A stretch of DNA of 64,000 nt from Alistipes sp. (GCA_017936685.1 JAGBFA010000013.1:111118-175117), one strand, 5' to 3'. Shown: positions 45,567-54,706, numbered from the stretch's first letter. The notes: a model not told the origin generated them from the letters alone. Program-made: numbers and translations.

Positions 45567-46134
45567 AGTAATCCGTATTGTAGTCGAACAACTCTGCGCA
45601 CTGCTGCAAACGCGGCCGCTGCATGTCTTTTGCCGAGAGCACGGCTTCGGCAGGCTTTACGCCCCAGTCGATGCCCAGCGCGGGATCGTCCCATGCAATG
45701 CCGCCCTCGGCCTGCGGTGCGTAGGGGTTGTCGCACTTGTATTGCACCACGGCCGTATCGCTCACCACGGCAAAGCCGTGGGCGAAGCCGCGCGGTATGA
45801 AGAGCTGCCGCCGGTTGTCGGCCGATAGCTCTACGGCCACATGCCGCCCGAACCGCGGCGAACCGCGGCGTATGTCCACCGCAACGTCTATCACGCTGCC
45901 GCTGACGACCCGTATGATCTTCGATTGCGCCCACGGTGCCAGCTGGAAGTGCAGGCCGCGCACCACACCTCGGCGCGACAGGCTTTCGTTGTCCTGCACG
46001 AACTGCGTGCGTATGCCCGTGGCGGCCTCGAATGCGGCGCGGTTGAAACTCTCGAAGAAGTATCCGCGTGAGTCTTCGTGCACGGTCGGCTGCAAGATCA
46101 CGACCTCGGGTATGTCGGTGGGTGTTACGATCAT
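45559..46134 (-). CDS. rfbC: dTDP-4-dehydrorhamnose 3,5-epimerase
   Basis: 191 residues, cupin-like fold. Typical VVLQP-type beginning (VILQPTVHEDSRGYFFESF), QDNESLSRRGVVRGLHFQ, IPRGFAHGF and YKCDNPYAPQAEGGIAWDDP. Third enzyme of the pathway. It starts 1 bp after rfbA. Confidence 0.96.
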   Translation of the reverse strand: MIVTPTDIPEVVILQPTVHEDSRGYFFESFNRAAFEAATGIRTQFVQDNESLSRRGVVRGLHFQLAPWAQSKIIRVVSGSVIDVAVDIRRGSPRFGRHVAVELSADNRRQLFIPRGFAHGFAVVSDTAVVQYKCDNPYAPQAEGGIAWDDPALGIDWGVKPAEAVLSAKDMQRPRLQQCAELFDYNTDYYA

Positions 46135-46135
46135 A

Positions 46136-47005
46136 TTACAGTAGTTTAAGCAGATACTGCCCGTATTGGTTGCCGCGCATCTCTTCGGCCGAGCGGCGCA
46201 GCTGGTCTGCGGTGATCCAACCCTGCTCGTAGGCCGTCTCTTCCAGACACGCTATCTTGCGTCCCTGACGCTTCTCGATGACCTCGACGAATATCGAAGC
46301 CTCGGCCAGCGAGTCGTGCGTGCCCGTATCGAGCCATGCGAAGCCGCGCTCGAAGAGCTGCACGTGCAGACGCTCCTGCGCAAGATAGGCGGTGTTGACT
46401 GCCGTAATCTCCAACTCGCCGCGTGCCGACGGGGTTATCGTGCGCGCTATCTCCACCACGTCGTTGGGGTAGAAGTAGAGTCCCGTGACGGCGTAATTCG
46501 ATTTGGGACGGGCGGGTTTCTCATCGATCGAGAGGCATCGTCCCTCGGCATCGATCTCCGCCACGCCGTAACGCTCGGGGTTGTCGACGCGATAGCCGAA
46601 TACGGTGGCGCGGTCCTGCCGCTCGGCATCTGCCACTGCCCGACGTAGCATGCCGTCGAGACCCGCACCGTGAAAGATGTTATCGCCCAAGACCAGACAC
46701 ACCGCATCGCTGCCGATGAACTCGCGCCCGATGATGAAGGCCTGTGCCAGACCGTCGGGCGAGGGCTGCTCGGCGTATGCGAACCGCACTCCGAGACTCT
46801 CGCCGCTGCCTAACAGCCGACGGAACGAGGGCATGTCCTGCGGGGTGGAGATGATGAGTATGTCGCGTATGCCGGCCTGCATCAACACCGATATCGGATA
46901 GTAGATCATCGGTTTGTCGAATATGGGCAGCAGCTGTTTGCTGACCCCTTTGGTTATGGGGTAGAGCCGTGTGCCGCTGCCGCCGGCCAGAACTATGCCT
47001 TTCAT
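46136..47005 (-). CDS. rfbA: Glucose-1-phosphate thymidylyltransferase
   Basis: 289 residues. First step of dTDP-rhamnose synthesis. Nucleotide-binding [28 protein letters not shown] and [14 protein letters not shown]. First gene of the rhamnose set; no promoter box is evident between it and the upstream gene (62-bp gap), so it may depend on the flavodiiron-gene promoter. Confidence 0.96.
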   Translation of the reverse strand: MKGIVLAGGSGTRLYPITKGVSKQLLPIFDKPMIYYPISVLMQAGIRDILIISTPQDMPSFRRLLGSGESLGVRFAYAEQPSPDGLAQAFIIGREFIGSDAVCLVLGDNIFHGAGLDGMLRRAVADAERQDRATVFGYRVDNPERYGVAEIDAEGRCLSIDEKPARPKSNYAVTGLYFYPNDVVEIARTITPSARGELEITAVNTAYLAQERLHVQLFERGFAWLDTGTHDSLAEASIFVEVIEKRQGRKIACLEETAYEQGWITADQLRRSAEEMRGNQYGQYLLKLL

Positions 47006-47066
47006 TTTGCGAGTGATGTTGTATCATGGCAGACCGGCCGCAGCGCGGCCTGCCACGTAGATAAGA

Positions 47067-48041
47067 CTACTTTATGGTGCCCATGTATTTGAGGAACTGC
47101 GTGCGCAGCAGACGCTCGGCATGCTCGGGATCGCGGGCGTTCATCTTGCCGCGATACGCTGCCGCATCGTCGTAGCCCTGCTTTTGCTGCCAGGCCTCGA
47201 CGGCCTCGATGGCCGGTGCTATCCACTGTACGCCGCACTCGTAGATCACGCTGCTCACCTCGACGGCCGAGGCTCCGCAGAGTATCGACTTTACGACGTC
47301 CTGCCATGTGTGCACACCGCCCGATACGGCTAACGGCATCTGCCCGACGGCCGAGGATACGATGCCTGTCCAGCGCAGCGCAGTCGACAGATCGGCCGAG
47401 GTGGTGAAGGGGTGCGAAGCCACGAACTCCATCTTCTCCACGTCGATATCGGTGGGGTAGAAGCGGTTGAACAGCACCACGCCTGCGGCACCGCAGCCGC
47501 ACAGCTTGTCGATCAGTGCCACGGGATTGGAGAGGTTGGCACCCAACTTGACTATGACGGGGATCTTGACGCACTCTGCGACGTGACGCAGAATGTCTAC
47601 GTGCATCTTTTCCAGTTCGCCGTCGGCATAGCCCTTGTCGGTGCGTATGGTCATCACATTCAGCTCCAAGGCATCGGCTCCGGCCTTCTCGATCTTCTCG
47701 GCCATGCGCACCCACTCGCCGTCGGTGTGACATGCGATGCTGGCGATGATGGGTATCGTGCAGAGACGCTTGCTCTCACGTATGAGTTCGATATATTCGT
47801 CGACGATATGTTCGCCCAGATAGCCTTGCAGATAGTCGGCCGCCTCGCCGTGAGCCGCCGGATCGGTCAGCATCTCGGTCTGACGCGTGATGTTCTCCTC
47901 GAAGAGCGATTTGAGAACTATGGCACCGGCACCGGCCTGTTCCAGAGCCTTGTTGTTGGCGGCATTCGCCGTCAGGCCGCAACTGCCGATTATGATCGGG
48001 TTGCGTAGGGTCAATCCTGCAAAAGTGGTTTCGATAGACAT
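47067..48041 (-). CDS. Dihydroorotate dehydrogenase-like flavoprotein
   Basis: 324 residues. TIM-barrel of the dihydroorotate dehydrogenase superfamily (NPIIIGSCGLTANA, ALELNVMTIR, VIVKLGANLSNP, AVSGGVHTWQD). It lacks the usual NCPN of true class 1 PyrD, having LNVMT there, and belongs to the uncharacterised dihydroorotate dehydrogenase-like group common in Bacteroidota. It probably binds FMN. Substrate unknown. 21 bp after the flavodiiron gene. Confidence 0.82.
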   Translation of the reverse strand: MSIETTFAGLTLRNPIIIGSCGLTANAANNKALEQAGAGAIVLKSLFEENITRQTEMLTDPAAHGEAADYLQGYLGEHIVDEYIELIRESKRLCTIPIIASIACHTDGEWVRMAEKIEKAGADALELNVMTIRTDKGYADGELEKMHVDILRHVAECVKIPVIVKLGANLSNPVALIDKLCGCGAAGVVLFNRFYPTDIDVEKMEFVASHPFTTSADLSTALRWTGIVSSAVGQMPLAVSGGVHTWQDVVKSILCGASAVEVSSVIYECGVQWIAPAIEAVEAWQQKQGYDDAAAYRGKMNARDPEHAERLLRTQFLKYMGTIK

Positions 48042-48062
48042 AATGCTATAATTGTTTTGTGT

Positions 48063-49244
48063 TTACATCTGTTCGGCTACGCTTCGCGCCAGCGTGCGGC
48101 ACATCTCCTCGCACGAGGTTTTGTAGCCCTGTTTCATCTCCACGGGCTGACACAGCGGCTCCCAGCCGATCTTCTGCGCGAACTCCGAGATTTGACGCAC
48201 GGCCGCGCCCGCCCAGCAGAACGAACCGAAGTGGGCGAAGCGGCGATGGGGTATCGAGCGTGCGGCGATCTTGTCGAGTAGCGACTGCACCTCGGGGAAC
48301 AGCTCTCCGTTGTAGGTCGGCGAGCCGACGATGAGCGTGTCGTATTTGAATATGTCGCGCAGCACGACCGACATGTCGGCCGACGAGAGATTGTGCATGA
48401 CGATGCGTTTTACGCCGCACTCGGCCAGCGAACGGGCTATGCACTCGGCCATTCTCTCCGTATTGCCGTACATCGAACCGTAGGCAATGACTACGCCCGC
48501 CTCGGCCTCATAGCGGCTCAGACGGTCGTATATGCCTATGACGCGGCCTATCTGCTCGGTCCACACGGGTCCGTGCGTCGAGCATATCATATCGATCTGC
48601 AATCCGCCGAGCTTCTTCAACGCGGCCTGCACGGGCTTGCCGTACTTGCCCACTATGCAGGCGTAGTAGCGCGTCATCTCGTCCCAGTAGTGATCCGTAG
48701 AGAGCTGCGTATCGAGGATACCGCCGTCCAAAGTGCCGAACGTGCCGAACGCGTCGGCCGAGAAGAGCACCTTCTGCTCGGGGCAGTACGATACCATCAC
48801 CTCTGGCCAGTGCACCATCGGTGCCATGAAGAACTGCAACGAGCGGCTGCCCAGACCGAGCGTCTCGCCCTCCTTTATGCAGAGCGTATTGTCGGTGATA
48901 CCGTAGAAACCCTCGATCATCTGCAATGTCTTGGCATTGCCCACGATCTGCATCTGCGGATAGCGCAGCCGCAGCGTCGACATGGCTGCCGAGTGGTCAG
49001 GCTCCATGTGGTTGACTACGAGATAGTCTATCGTGCGGCCATGCAATATGCGGTCGATGTTGGCAAGGAACTCTCCGGCGAAGGCCGCATCGACCGTGTC
49101 GATGAGCGCGACCTTCTCGTCGACGACGAGATATGAATTGTACGATACGCCGTAGGGCAGCGACCACAGCCCCTCGAAACGGTGCTTGGTGCGGTCGTTG
49201 ACGCCGACGTAGTGAATACCCTCTTTTATTTCGGTTATGTTCAT
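48063..49244 (-). CDS. Flavodiiron protein (FprA family)
   Basis: 393 residues. N-terminal metallo-beta-lactamase-like diiron domain with HMEPDH (His79, Glu81, Asp83, His84) and a C-terminal flavodoxin domain beginning near 255 (AYGSMYGNTERMAEC). Such proteins reduce O2 to water or NO to N2O in anaerobes. The rubredoxin or other electron donor is not adjacent; the neighbouring flavoprotein gene is a candidate partner but unproven. Promoter at 49270-49301. Confidence 0.95.
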   Translation of the reverse strand: MNITEIKEGIHYVGVNDRTKHRFEGLWSLPYGVSYNSYLVVDEKVALIDTVDAAFAGEFLANIDRILHGRTIDYLVVNHMEPDHSAAMSTLRLRYPQMQIVGNAKTLQMIEGFYGITDNTLCIKEGETLGLGSRSLQFFMAPMVHWPEVMVSYCPEQKVLFSADAFGTFGTLDGGILDTQLSTDHYWDEMTRYYACIVGKYGKPVQAALKKLGGLQIDMICSTHGPVWTEQIGRVIGIYDRLSRYEAEAGVVIAYGSMYGNTERMAECIARSLAECGVKRIVMHNLSSADMSVVLRDIFKYDTLIVGSPTYNGELFPEVQSLLDKIAARSIPHRRFAHFGSFCWAGAAVRQISEFAQKIGWEPLCQPVEMKQGYKTSCEEMCRTLARSVAEQM

Positions 49245-49269
49245 ATTATTATATGTGTATTTTACGAAA

Positions 49270-49301
49270 CAAAGTTAATAATTTTTTCGCAGAGACACAA
49301 A
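49270..49301 (-). promoter_or_regulatory. Promoter for the flavodiiron gene
   Basis: Minus strand TTTG (49298-49301), 20 nt, TAACTTTG (49270-49277). Beyond it, 49302-49515 holds no recognisable gene. Confidence 0.75.
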
Positions 49302-49515
49302 GCCGGCACCACAACTTTCATCTCACCCGTGTTTTGCGGCATTTCGTACACGCCACATGCCATTTCATACATCACCGCCCCGATCCTTTGTTCGGGCAGG
49401 AGAATCCGGTTTTAATTTTGCGGCCGCCTGCGCGGCACCTGCCTCCGATATACTACTGCCCTATAATGTTATAACGTGCGCCGGAGGTAAAAAATATAAA
49501 AAACGGACGAAAACT

Positions 49516-49546
49516 TTTGCAAGTTCGGATTTTTTGTTTACCTTTG
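49516..49546 (+). promoter_or_regulatory. Promoter for tRNA-Phe
   Basis: TTTG (49516-49519), exactly 19 nt, TACCTTTG (49539-49546). Confidence 0.85.
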
Positions 49547-49576
49547 CACCTGCTTAGATATGATAAGCATTATGAT

Positions 49577-49649
49577 GGTGCCATAGCTCAGTTGGTAGAG
49601 CAAAGGACTGAAAATCCTTGTGTCCCTGGTTCGATTCCCGGTGGTACCA
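49577..49649 (+). tRNA. tRNA-Phe (GAA)
   Basis: 73 nt; acceptor GGTGCCA/TGGTACC, D-arm, anticodon loop CTGAAAA giving GAA, T-loop TTCGATT. CCA is not encoded. One U.C mismatch in the T-stem (CCTGG against CCCGG). Confidence 0.97.
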
Positions 49650-49656
49650 CTTCCGA

Positions 49657-49693
49657 GCGGAGAGTCGCAAAGTTTGCGACTCTCCGCTTTTTT
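49657..49693 (+). terminator. Terminator of tRNA-Phe
   Basis: 14-bp perfect stem GCGGAGAGTCGCAA/TTGCGACTCTCCGC, 3-nt loop, six Ts. Its right arm plus T-run (49673-49693) recurs at 51203-51223. Confidence 0.9.
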
Positions 49694-49738
49694 GCATCTT
49701 CCAAGTATCGGCTTTCGATCTTCATTGGGCTTATTGAG

Positions 49739-50102
49739 CACTATCTTAAATTCCGATGGGGAGGCGAGACTCCCACGGTTGGGCATGCGCCTTCCCTCGG
49801 AGTGACATTGTGGTTATGTCGTTGCCAACCAGATGTTTGACCTTCATTATGATGCACTTTTTCTCGCCGCGGCAAAGCCGAAGTAAACTTCGGTTTGCTC
49901 GTCCGGCTTAACAAAAAAGTTCGGTCTTCCTCCTTCGCGTCTCGGCAAAAGTAGTAAACTTCTTCTGCTCTTGACTTGTCGTCGGTTCACTTCGTTCAAC
50001 ATGACACGTCTGAACCGTCATTCTGAGGAGCGTGCTGTGCACGCGACGTGAGAATCTCTCTTTGCCAATTTTCTTTCCTCTCCACCGGAATTTAAGATAG
50101 TG
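49739..50102. repeat. MITE-like repeat element with 26-bp terminal inverted repeats
   Basis: Arms 49739-49764 and 50077-50102 match 24 of 26 in inverted orientation (CACTATCTTAAATTCCG..). The interior is family B sequence: an inverted type II copy (CTCGGAGTGACA) and a forward type II copy with mini-hairpin CGTGCTGTGCACG. No open frame of note inside. Confidence 0.7.
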
Positions 50103-50147
50103 TCATAAAAGTTGGTTCGCTATATTCTGCAAATCAGAATTAAATCG

Positions 50148-50155
50148 TACATTTG
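50148..50155 (+). promoter_or_regulatory. -7 box for the RhuM-Fic gene
   Basis: TACATTTG at 50148-50155. The ATG at 50159 is 4 nt further on, predicting a leaderless mRNA. Confidence 0.5.
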
Positions 50156-50158
50156 TGT

Positions 50159-51133
50159 ATGGAAACAAATAATTCTCAACTTGTAATATACCAGACACAA
50201 GATGGTGATACCTCGATAGATGTCACAGTTTGCAACGATACTGTTTGGTTGAGCCAAAGCCAGATGTCGGACCTCTTCGGCAAGGATCAATCGGTAATTG
50301 CCCGGCACATATCCAATGTTTTCAAGGAGGGGGAGCTTGAAAGGGAGGGTAATATGCAAATTTTGCATAATACTCTCTCAAAATACAAACCCACACAGGT
50401 TTACAGTCTTGACGTAATAATTTCGGTGGGTTATCGCGTCAAGTCTAAACAGGGCACGCAGTTTCGTATATGGGCAAACAAGGTTCTGAAACAATATCTG
50501 TTGCAAGGCTATGCGGTCAATGAACATATTGCCGCGCAAAAGTATGATGAGTTGAGCCGGTTGGTAAAGGTGCTTGGCCGCACGATTCAAAATCAAGAAG
50601 AGATGGCCGATGACAGTCGCTCTTGGTTGGAGGTTGTTGTAGATTATACCTATGCACTCGATATGCTCGACCGTTATGATTATCAGAAGTTGACAATCGA
50701 AGACACTACGGGTAAAGAGACTTTTCATGCTACTTATGAGAATGCAATGAATGTTGTCAGGAACCTGCATACGAAGTTCGGAGACAGTACATTGTTCGGT
50801 GTTGAGAAAGACGATTCTTTCAATAGTTCTATCGGGCAGATTTATCAGACATTCGGAGGAATCGACCTCTATCCATCGGTCGAGGAAAAAGCGGCTATGC
50901 TGCTTTATCTCGTTACAAAAAACCACTCATTCAGTGATGGCAACAAACGGATTGCCGCTGCTTTGTTCTTGTGGTTTCTCAATGGCAATAAGATATTGTA
51001 TAAGAAAGACGGCACGAAACGTATTGCTGACAACACATTGGTCGCTCTTACGCTTATGATAGCGGAGAGCCGAACCGAGGAAAAGGATACAATGGTCAGA
51101 GTAATTGTAAACCTGATAAATAAGAATAACTGA
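50159..51133 (+). CDS. RhuM-Fic/DOC domain protein
   Basis: 324 residues. The N-terminal half (about 1-125) matches the RhuM virulence-type domain (TVWLSQSQMSDLFGKDQSV, GYRVKSKQGTQFRIWAN). The C-terminal half holds a Fic fold with the complete active-site motif HSFSDGNKR (256-264), so AMP- or other phosphotransfer is possible. No separate antitoxin gene is adjacent. The gene is clearly more AT-rich than the surroundings and stands alone between a repeat element and a copy of the tRNA-Phe terminator arm, signs of horizontal gain. Start at 50159 (METNN); a TTG at 50153 overlaps the promoter. Confidence 0.9.
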   Translation: METNNSQLVIYQTQDGDTSIDVTVCNDTVWLSQSQMSDLFGKDQSVIARHISNVFKEGELEREGNMQILHNTLSKYKPTQVYSLDVIISVGYRVKSKQGTQFRIWANKVLKQYLLQGYAVNEHIAAQKYDELSRLVKVLGRTIQNQEEMADDSRSWLEVVVDYTYALDMLDRYDYQKLTIEDTTGKETFHATYENAMNVVRNLHTKFGDSTLFGVEKDDSFNSSIGQIYQTFGGIDLYPSVEEKAAMLLYLVTKNHSFSDGNKRIAAALFLWFLNGNKILYKKDGTKRIADNTLVALTLMIAESRTEEKDTMVRVIVNLINKNN

Positions 51134-51202
51134 CGGATTGGTCGGAGAGTTACTCCATATGTTTTGAAGTGTCGTGAATAGGCAGGGATACAATCTCGGC
51201 CT

Positions 51203-51223
51203 TTTGCGACTCTCCGCTTTTTT
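51203..51223 (+). repeat. Direct repeat copy of the tRNA-Phe terminator arm
   Basis: 21 nt identical to 49673-49693 (TTTGCGACTCTCCGC plus T-run). Together they bracket the RhuM-Fic gene and the MITE-like element. Confidence 0.75.
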
Positions 51224-51242
51224 TTGTCGGAATGTTTTGTTG

Positions 51243-51269
51243 CGGCCTAAACGATTAGGCCGGTTTTTT
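51243..51269 (+). terminator. Terminator before the M20 peptidase gene
   Basis: 8-bp stem CGGCCTAA/TTAGGCCG, 4-nt loop ACGA, then GTTTTTT. Confidence 0.8.
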
Positions 51270-51309
51270 GAATGGAGTGTGCCGAAACAAAGCAGTTCGA
51301 AAGTCTGGC

Positions 51310-52806
51310 ATGAAAAAACACACTAAAACCATGATGATCGTTATAGGTGCGGTTGCGGCCGTGCCGGTTGTATTATTTATTGTGGCGGCGATCCGCACCA
51401 AGACTTATCCGTTTGCAAAGATTGCCGTAGAGGATACGCCTGCGGCGGCGGTCATGCCCTCGGAGCGTGCCGTCGAGCGGCTCGCGGGCGGTATCCGAAT
51501 CCCGACGGTCAGCAGTGCCGTCGATGAGCAGTCCGACAACCCCTTCGAAAAGTTCAAGGCATATCTTCCGGCGGCATATCCCGAGCTTTATCGCAATCTC
51601 GATACGCTGACTGTCAACCGCTACGGACTGCTGCTGCGCTGGCCGGGCAGCAATACGTCGTTGCGCCCGATACTCTTGTGCTCGCACTACGACGTGGTGC
51701 CGGTGATGAACTACGATCCGGCCACGCCCGATGCTCCGCTGCCTGGCTGGGACCGCCCGCCGTTCTCGGGTGCGGTCGCCGACGGACGCATCTACGGCCG
51801 CGGTACGCTCGACATGAAGGGTATGCTCTTCTCGATTCTCGAAGCCGCCGACTCGCTGCTTGCCGAAGGATTCCGTCCGGAGCGCGACGTGTGGTTCGCG
51901 TTCGGGTTCGATGAGGAGACGGGCGGCACCGCCGGTGCGGTTAACATAGCGCAATATTTCAAGCAGCACGATATGGTATTCGATGCGGTTTACGACGAGG
52001 GCGGCATCATCTCGGCTCCCGGGCTCGGCGGCATACGCGTGCCGGTGACATTGGTGGGCACGGCCGAGAAGGGTTTTTGCACGATTCGCATCAGGGTATT
52101 CGGGCAGGGCGGCCACTCGTCGATGCCGCCGGCACGCGGCTCGCTCGTCGATGCTGCCGAGATCATGGTGCGTCTCAACCGCCGGCAGCTGCCGGCACGG
52201 CTGACCGCTCCTGTGGCTGCGTTTCTCGATCGTGTCGGCGGTGCTATGGGCTTTACGCGACGCATGGCCATAGCCAATCGCTGGCTGTTTGGGGGCATGC
52301 TGCTGCGCTCGTTCGGAAAGAATCCCGCAACCGCAGCTTTGGTGCGTACTACCACGGCCGTGACGATGGCGCAGGGCAGCGACGCACCCAATGTCCTGGC
52401 CTCGGAGGCGGTCGTGACTGTCAATTTCCGGTTGCTGCCCGGCACCTCGACCGAGCAGGTGCGCCGGCATGTCGAGGAGATTTGCAAGGGCTACCGCACC
52501 GAGATAGAGGTCGTGTCGGCAAGAGAGCCGTCGCGAATATCGCCCGACGACGTGCACGCGTTCGATGTGATCGGCCGTTCGCTCGCCCGGCTCTATCCCG
52601 CCGCCGTGGTTACGCCCTACCTGACTCTGGGCGGCACCGATGCCTACAAATACGAGTCGGTCAGTCCCAACGTCTACCGGTTCATGCCCGTGCTTCTGAC
52701 CGAGCAGGAGCGGCAGACCATACACAACGAGAACGAATCGATATCGTTGGAGAACTACGGTCGCATGATAGCATATTTTACCGATCTGATAAGAGACTAC
52801 CGATAG
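51310..52806 (+). CDS. Membrane-anchored M20 family peptidase
   Basis: 498 residues. An N-terminal hydrophobic helix (about 8-27) acts as anchor or uncleaved signal. M20 zinc-peptidase motifs: SHYDVVPV, GRGTLDMKGMLFS, GFDEETGG (catalytic Glu and metal Glu) and the dimerisation-domain GQGGHSSMPP; the C-terminal GGTDAYKY supplies the last ligand. Size and motifs resemble carboxypeptidase PM20D-type enzymes that hydrolyse N-acyl amino acids or dipeptides. The in-frame extension from 51268 is less likely than the ATG at 51310. Confidence 0.9.
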   Translation: MKKHTKTMMIVIGAVAAVPVVLFIVAAIRTKTYPFAKIAVEDTPAAAVMPSERAVERLAGGIRIPTVSSAVDEQSDNPFEKFKAYLPAAYPELYRNLDTLTVNRYGLLLRWPGSNTSLRPILLCSHYDVVPVMNYDPATPDAPLPGWDRPPFSGAVADGRIYGRGTLDMKGMLFSILEAADSLLAEGFRPERDVWFAFGFDEETGGTAGAVNIAQYFKQHDMVFDAVYDEGGIISAPGLGGIRVPVTLVGTAEKGFCTIRIRVFGQGGHSSMPPARGSLVDAAEIMVRLNRRQLPARLTAPVAAFLDRVGGAMGFTRRMAIANRWLFGGMLLRSFGKNPATAALVRTTTAVTMAQGSDAPNVLASEAVVTVNFRLLPGTSTEQVRRHVEEICKGYRTEIEVVSAREPSRISPDDVHAFDVIGRSLARLYPAAVVTPYLTLGGTDAYKYESVSPNVYRFMPVLLTEQERQTIHNENESISLENYGRMIAYFTDLIRDYR

Positions 52807-52923
52807 GCTGGAATAACCGCTGGGCGGCATTGCGCCGCCTCTTTTCGCCGACAGCTGCCGCACAGGCATCTGCCGGCTTTTTTCTGCCGTCATGCGCTCC
52901 GGTTCGGGCTGTCGGCTGCCGGA

Positions 52924-52968
52924 ATATTCGGTTTTCTCGGAAAAAGATTGGAAACCGAATATTTTTTT
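52924..52968 (+). terminator. Hairpin after M20 gene overlapping the next promoter
   Basis: ATATTCGGTTT (52924-52934) and AAACCGAATAT (52952-52962) form an 11-bp stem followed by a T-run. Confidence 0.6.
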
Positions 52969-52978
52969 ATTATCTTTG
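52948..52978 (+). promoter_or_regulatory. Promoter for the acyl-CoA ligase gene
   Basis: TTG (52948-52950), 20 nt, TATCTTTG (52971-52978). The upstream element lies inside the terminator hairpin. Confidence 0.6.
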
Positions 52979-53005
52979 TTCTTATTGTCAACAGATTGAT
53001 ATTTT

Positions 53006-54706
53006 ATGCTGGATCAGAATCTAATAAAAATCTACGAGCGCAGTTTCCGCGACAACCGCGAAATGGCGGCTCTGACCGATTATTTCAAGGGTGAAGAGTT
53101 CTCCTACTACGAGATGGCCAAGGAGATCGCCAAACTGCATCTGCTCTTCGGCAAGGCAGGCATCGGCCGCGGCGACAAGATCGCCCTCATAGGCCGCAAC
53201 AACACGCGCTGGTGCATAACATATATCGCTACCGTCACATACGGAGCGGTCATCGTGCCCATACTGCAAGATTTCGCGCCCAACGACGTGATTCACATCA
53301 TCAACCACTCGGAGAGCAAGCTGCTCTTCATCGGCGACAACTTCTGGGACGACATCGAGGGCGACCAGATCCCGCAGATCGATGCGGTCTTCTCGCTTAC
53401 CGACTTCCATGTCATTTATGAACGCAGCGGCCATTCGCTGACCAAATATGTCAGCAACATCGTGCGCCACTATCGCGAGGCCTATCCGCGTGGGTTCAGC
53501 GTCAACGACATCAAATATCCCGACATACCCAACGACGCAGTCTGCCTGCTGAACTACACTTCGGGCACCACCGGCTCGTCGAAGGGTGTCATGCTGACGG
53601 TCAACAATCTGACGGGCAACGTGATGTTCGCTTTGAGCGTCGATAATCCGCTCACGGGCGAGCGTTATTTCCACAAGGGAGGCCGCACGCTGTCGTTCCT
53701 GCCGCTGGCGCACGCCTACGGCTGTGCGTTCGACTTCCTTGCGCAGTTGGCCTGCGGTGCCCACATCACGCTGCTGGGGCGTATCCCCTCGCCGAAGATA
53801 CTGGTCGAGGCGATGCAGGTTACGCGTCCGACGGTGATATGCAGTGTGCCGCTGATCTTGGAGAAGGTCTATCGCAAGAGCATTCTGCCGCTGTTGGAGA
53901 AGGGTCCGATGAGCATCGCCATGAAGATCCCGTTGATCAACACGGCAATCTATTCGACCATACGTTCGCGCCTGATGGAGCAGTTCGGCGGTTGTCTCAA
54001 CCTCTTTATCGTCGGAGGTGCGGCACTCAACCAGGAGACCGAAGCGTTCCTGCGCAAGATAAAGTTCCCGATCACGGTGGGCTACGGCATGACCGAGTGC
54101 GCGCCGCTCATCAGTTTCAGCGATCATCAGGAGTTCAAGCCCGGTTCGTGCGGCAAATATCTGAAAGGCTATCTCGAAGCACGCATCGAGTCCGATGATC
54201 CCGAACACACGCCCGGCGAGCTGCTTTTGCGCGGCGAGCATGTGATGAAGGGATATTTCAAGAACGACAAGGCCACGGCGGCTGTTTTGAGCAAGGACGG
54301 CTGGCTGCGCACGGGCGACATGTGTACGATGGATCCCGACGGCACGCTCTACATACGCGGCCGCTCGAAGACGATGATCCTCACCGGCTCGGGGCAGAAC
54401 ATCTATCCCGAGGAGATCGAGGACAAGCTCAACAACATGTATATGGTCTTGGAGTCGCTCGTGGTGGAGAACAACGGCAAGCTGACAGCCATCGTGGTGC
54501 CCGACTACGAACTGGCCAACATGGAGGGCATCGACGTGGAGAAGCTGCCCGAGATCATGGCCGAAAACCTCAAACAGCTCAACTCGGCGGTGGCATCATA
54601 CGAGCGTATAGCCAATGTGGTGATCTATCCCAAGGAGTTCGAGAAGACCCCCAAGCGCAGTATCAAACGCTACCTCTACAACGCCGCTACGCTGAATCTG
54701 TCGTAG
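53006..54706 (+). CDS. Long-chain fatty acid-CoA ligase (AMP-binding)
   Basis: 566 residues. ANL superfamily: YTSGTTGSSKGVML phosphate loop (about 182), YGMTECAP (about 370), TGDMCTMDPDG and the C-terminal KTMILTGSGQNIYPEEIE with the catalytic Lys region. It activates long-chain fatty acids to acyl-CoA at the inner membrane. A single-gene unit with its own promoter and terminator. Confidence 0.95.
   Translation: MLDQNLIKIYERSFRDNREMAALTDYFKGEEFSYYEMAKEIAKLHLLFGKAGIGRGDKIALIGRNNTRWCITYIATVTYGAVIVPILQDFAPNDVIHIINHSESKLLFIGDNFWDDIEGDQIPQIDAVFSLTDFHVIYERSGHSLTKYVSNIVRHYREAYPRGFSVNDIKYPDIPNDAVCLLNYTSGTTGSSKGVMLTVNNLTGNVMFALSVDNPLTGERYFHKGGRTLSFLPLAHAYGCAFDFLAQLACGAHITLLGRIPSPKILVEAMQVTRPTVICSVPLILEKVYRKSILPLLEKGPMSIAMKIPLINTAIYSTIRSRLMEQFGGCLNLFIVGGAALNQETEAFLRKIKFPITVGYGMTECAPLISFSDHQEFKPGSCGKYLKGYLEARIESDDPEHTPGELLLRGEHVMKGYFKNDKATAAVLSKDGWLRTGDMCTMDPDGTLYIRGRSKTMILTGSGQNIYPEEIEDKLNNMYMVLESLVVENNGKLTAIVVPDYELANMEGIDVEKLPEIMAENLKQLNSAVASYERIANVVIYPKEFEKTPKRSIKRYLYNAATLNLS

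Noticed and set aside
47067-48041. Pyrimidine biosynthesis PyrD
   Set aside because: The substrate-binding asparagine-rich motif of class 1 PyrD is not conserved and no pyrimidine genes are nearby; only a superfamily call is made.
50159-51133. Two-gene toxin-antitoxin locus with Fic toxin
   Set aside because: No partner gene is present on either side; RhuM and Fic are one continuous chain. Self-inhibition is possible but not evident.
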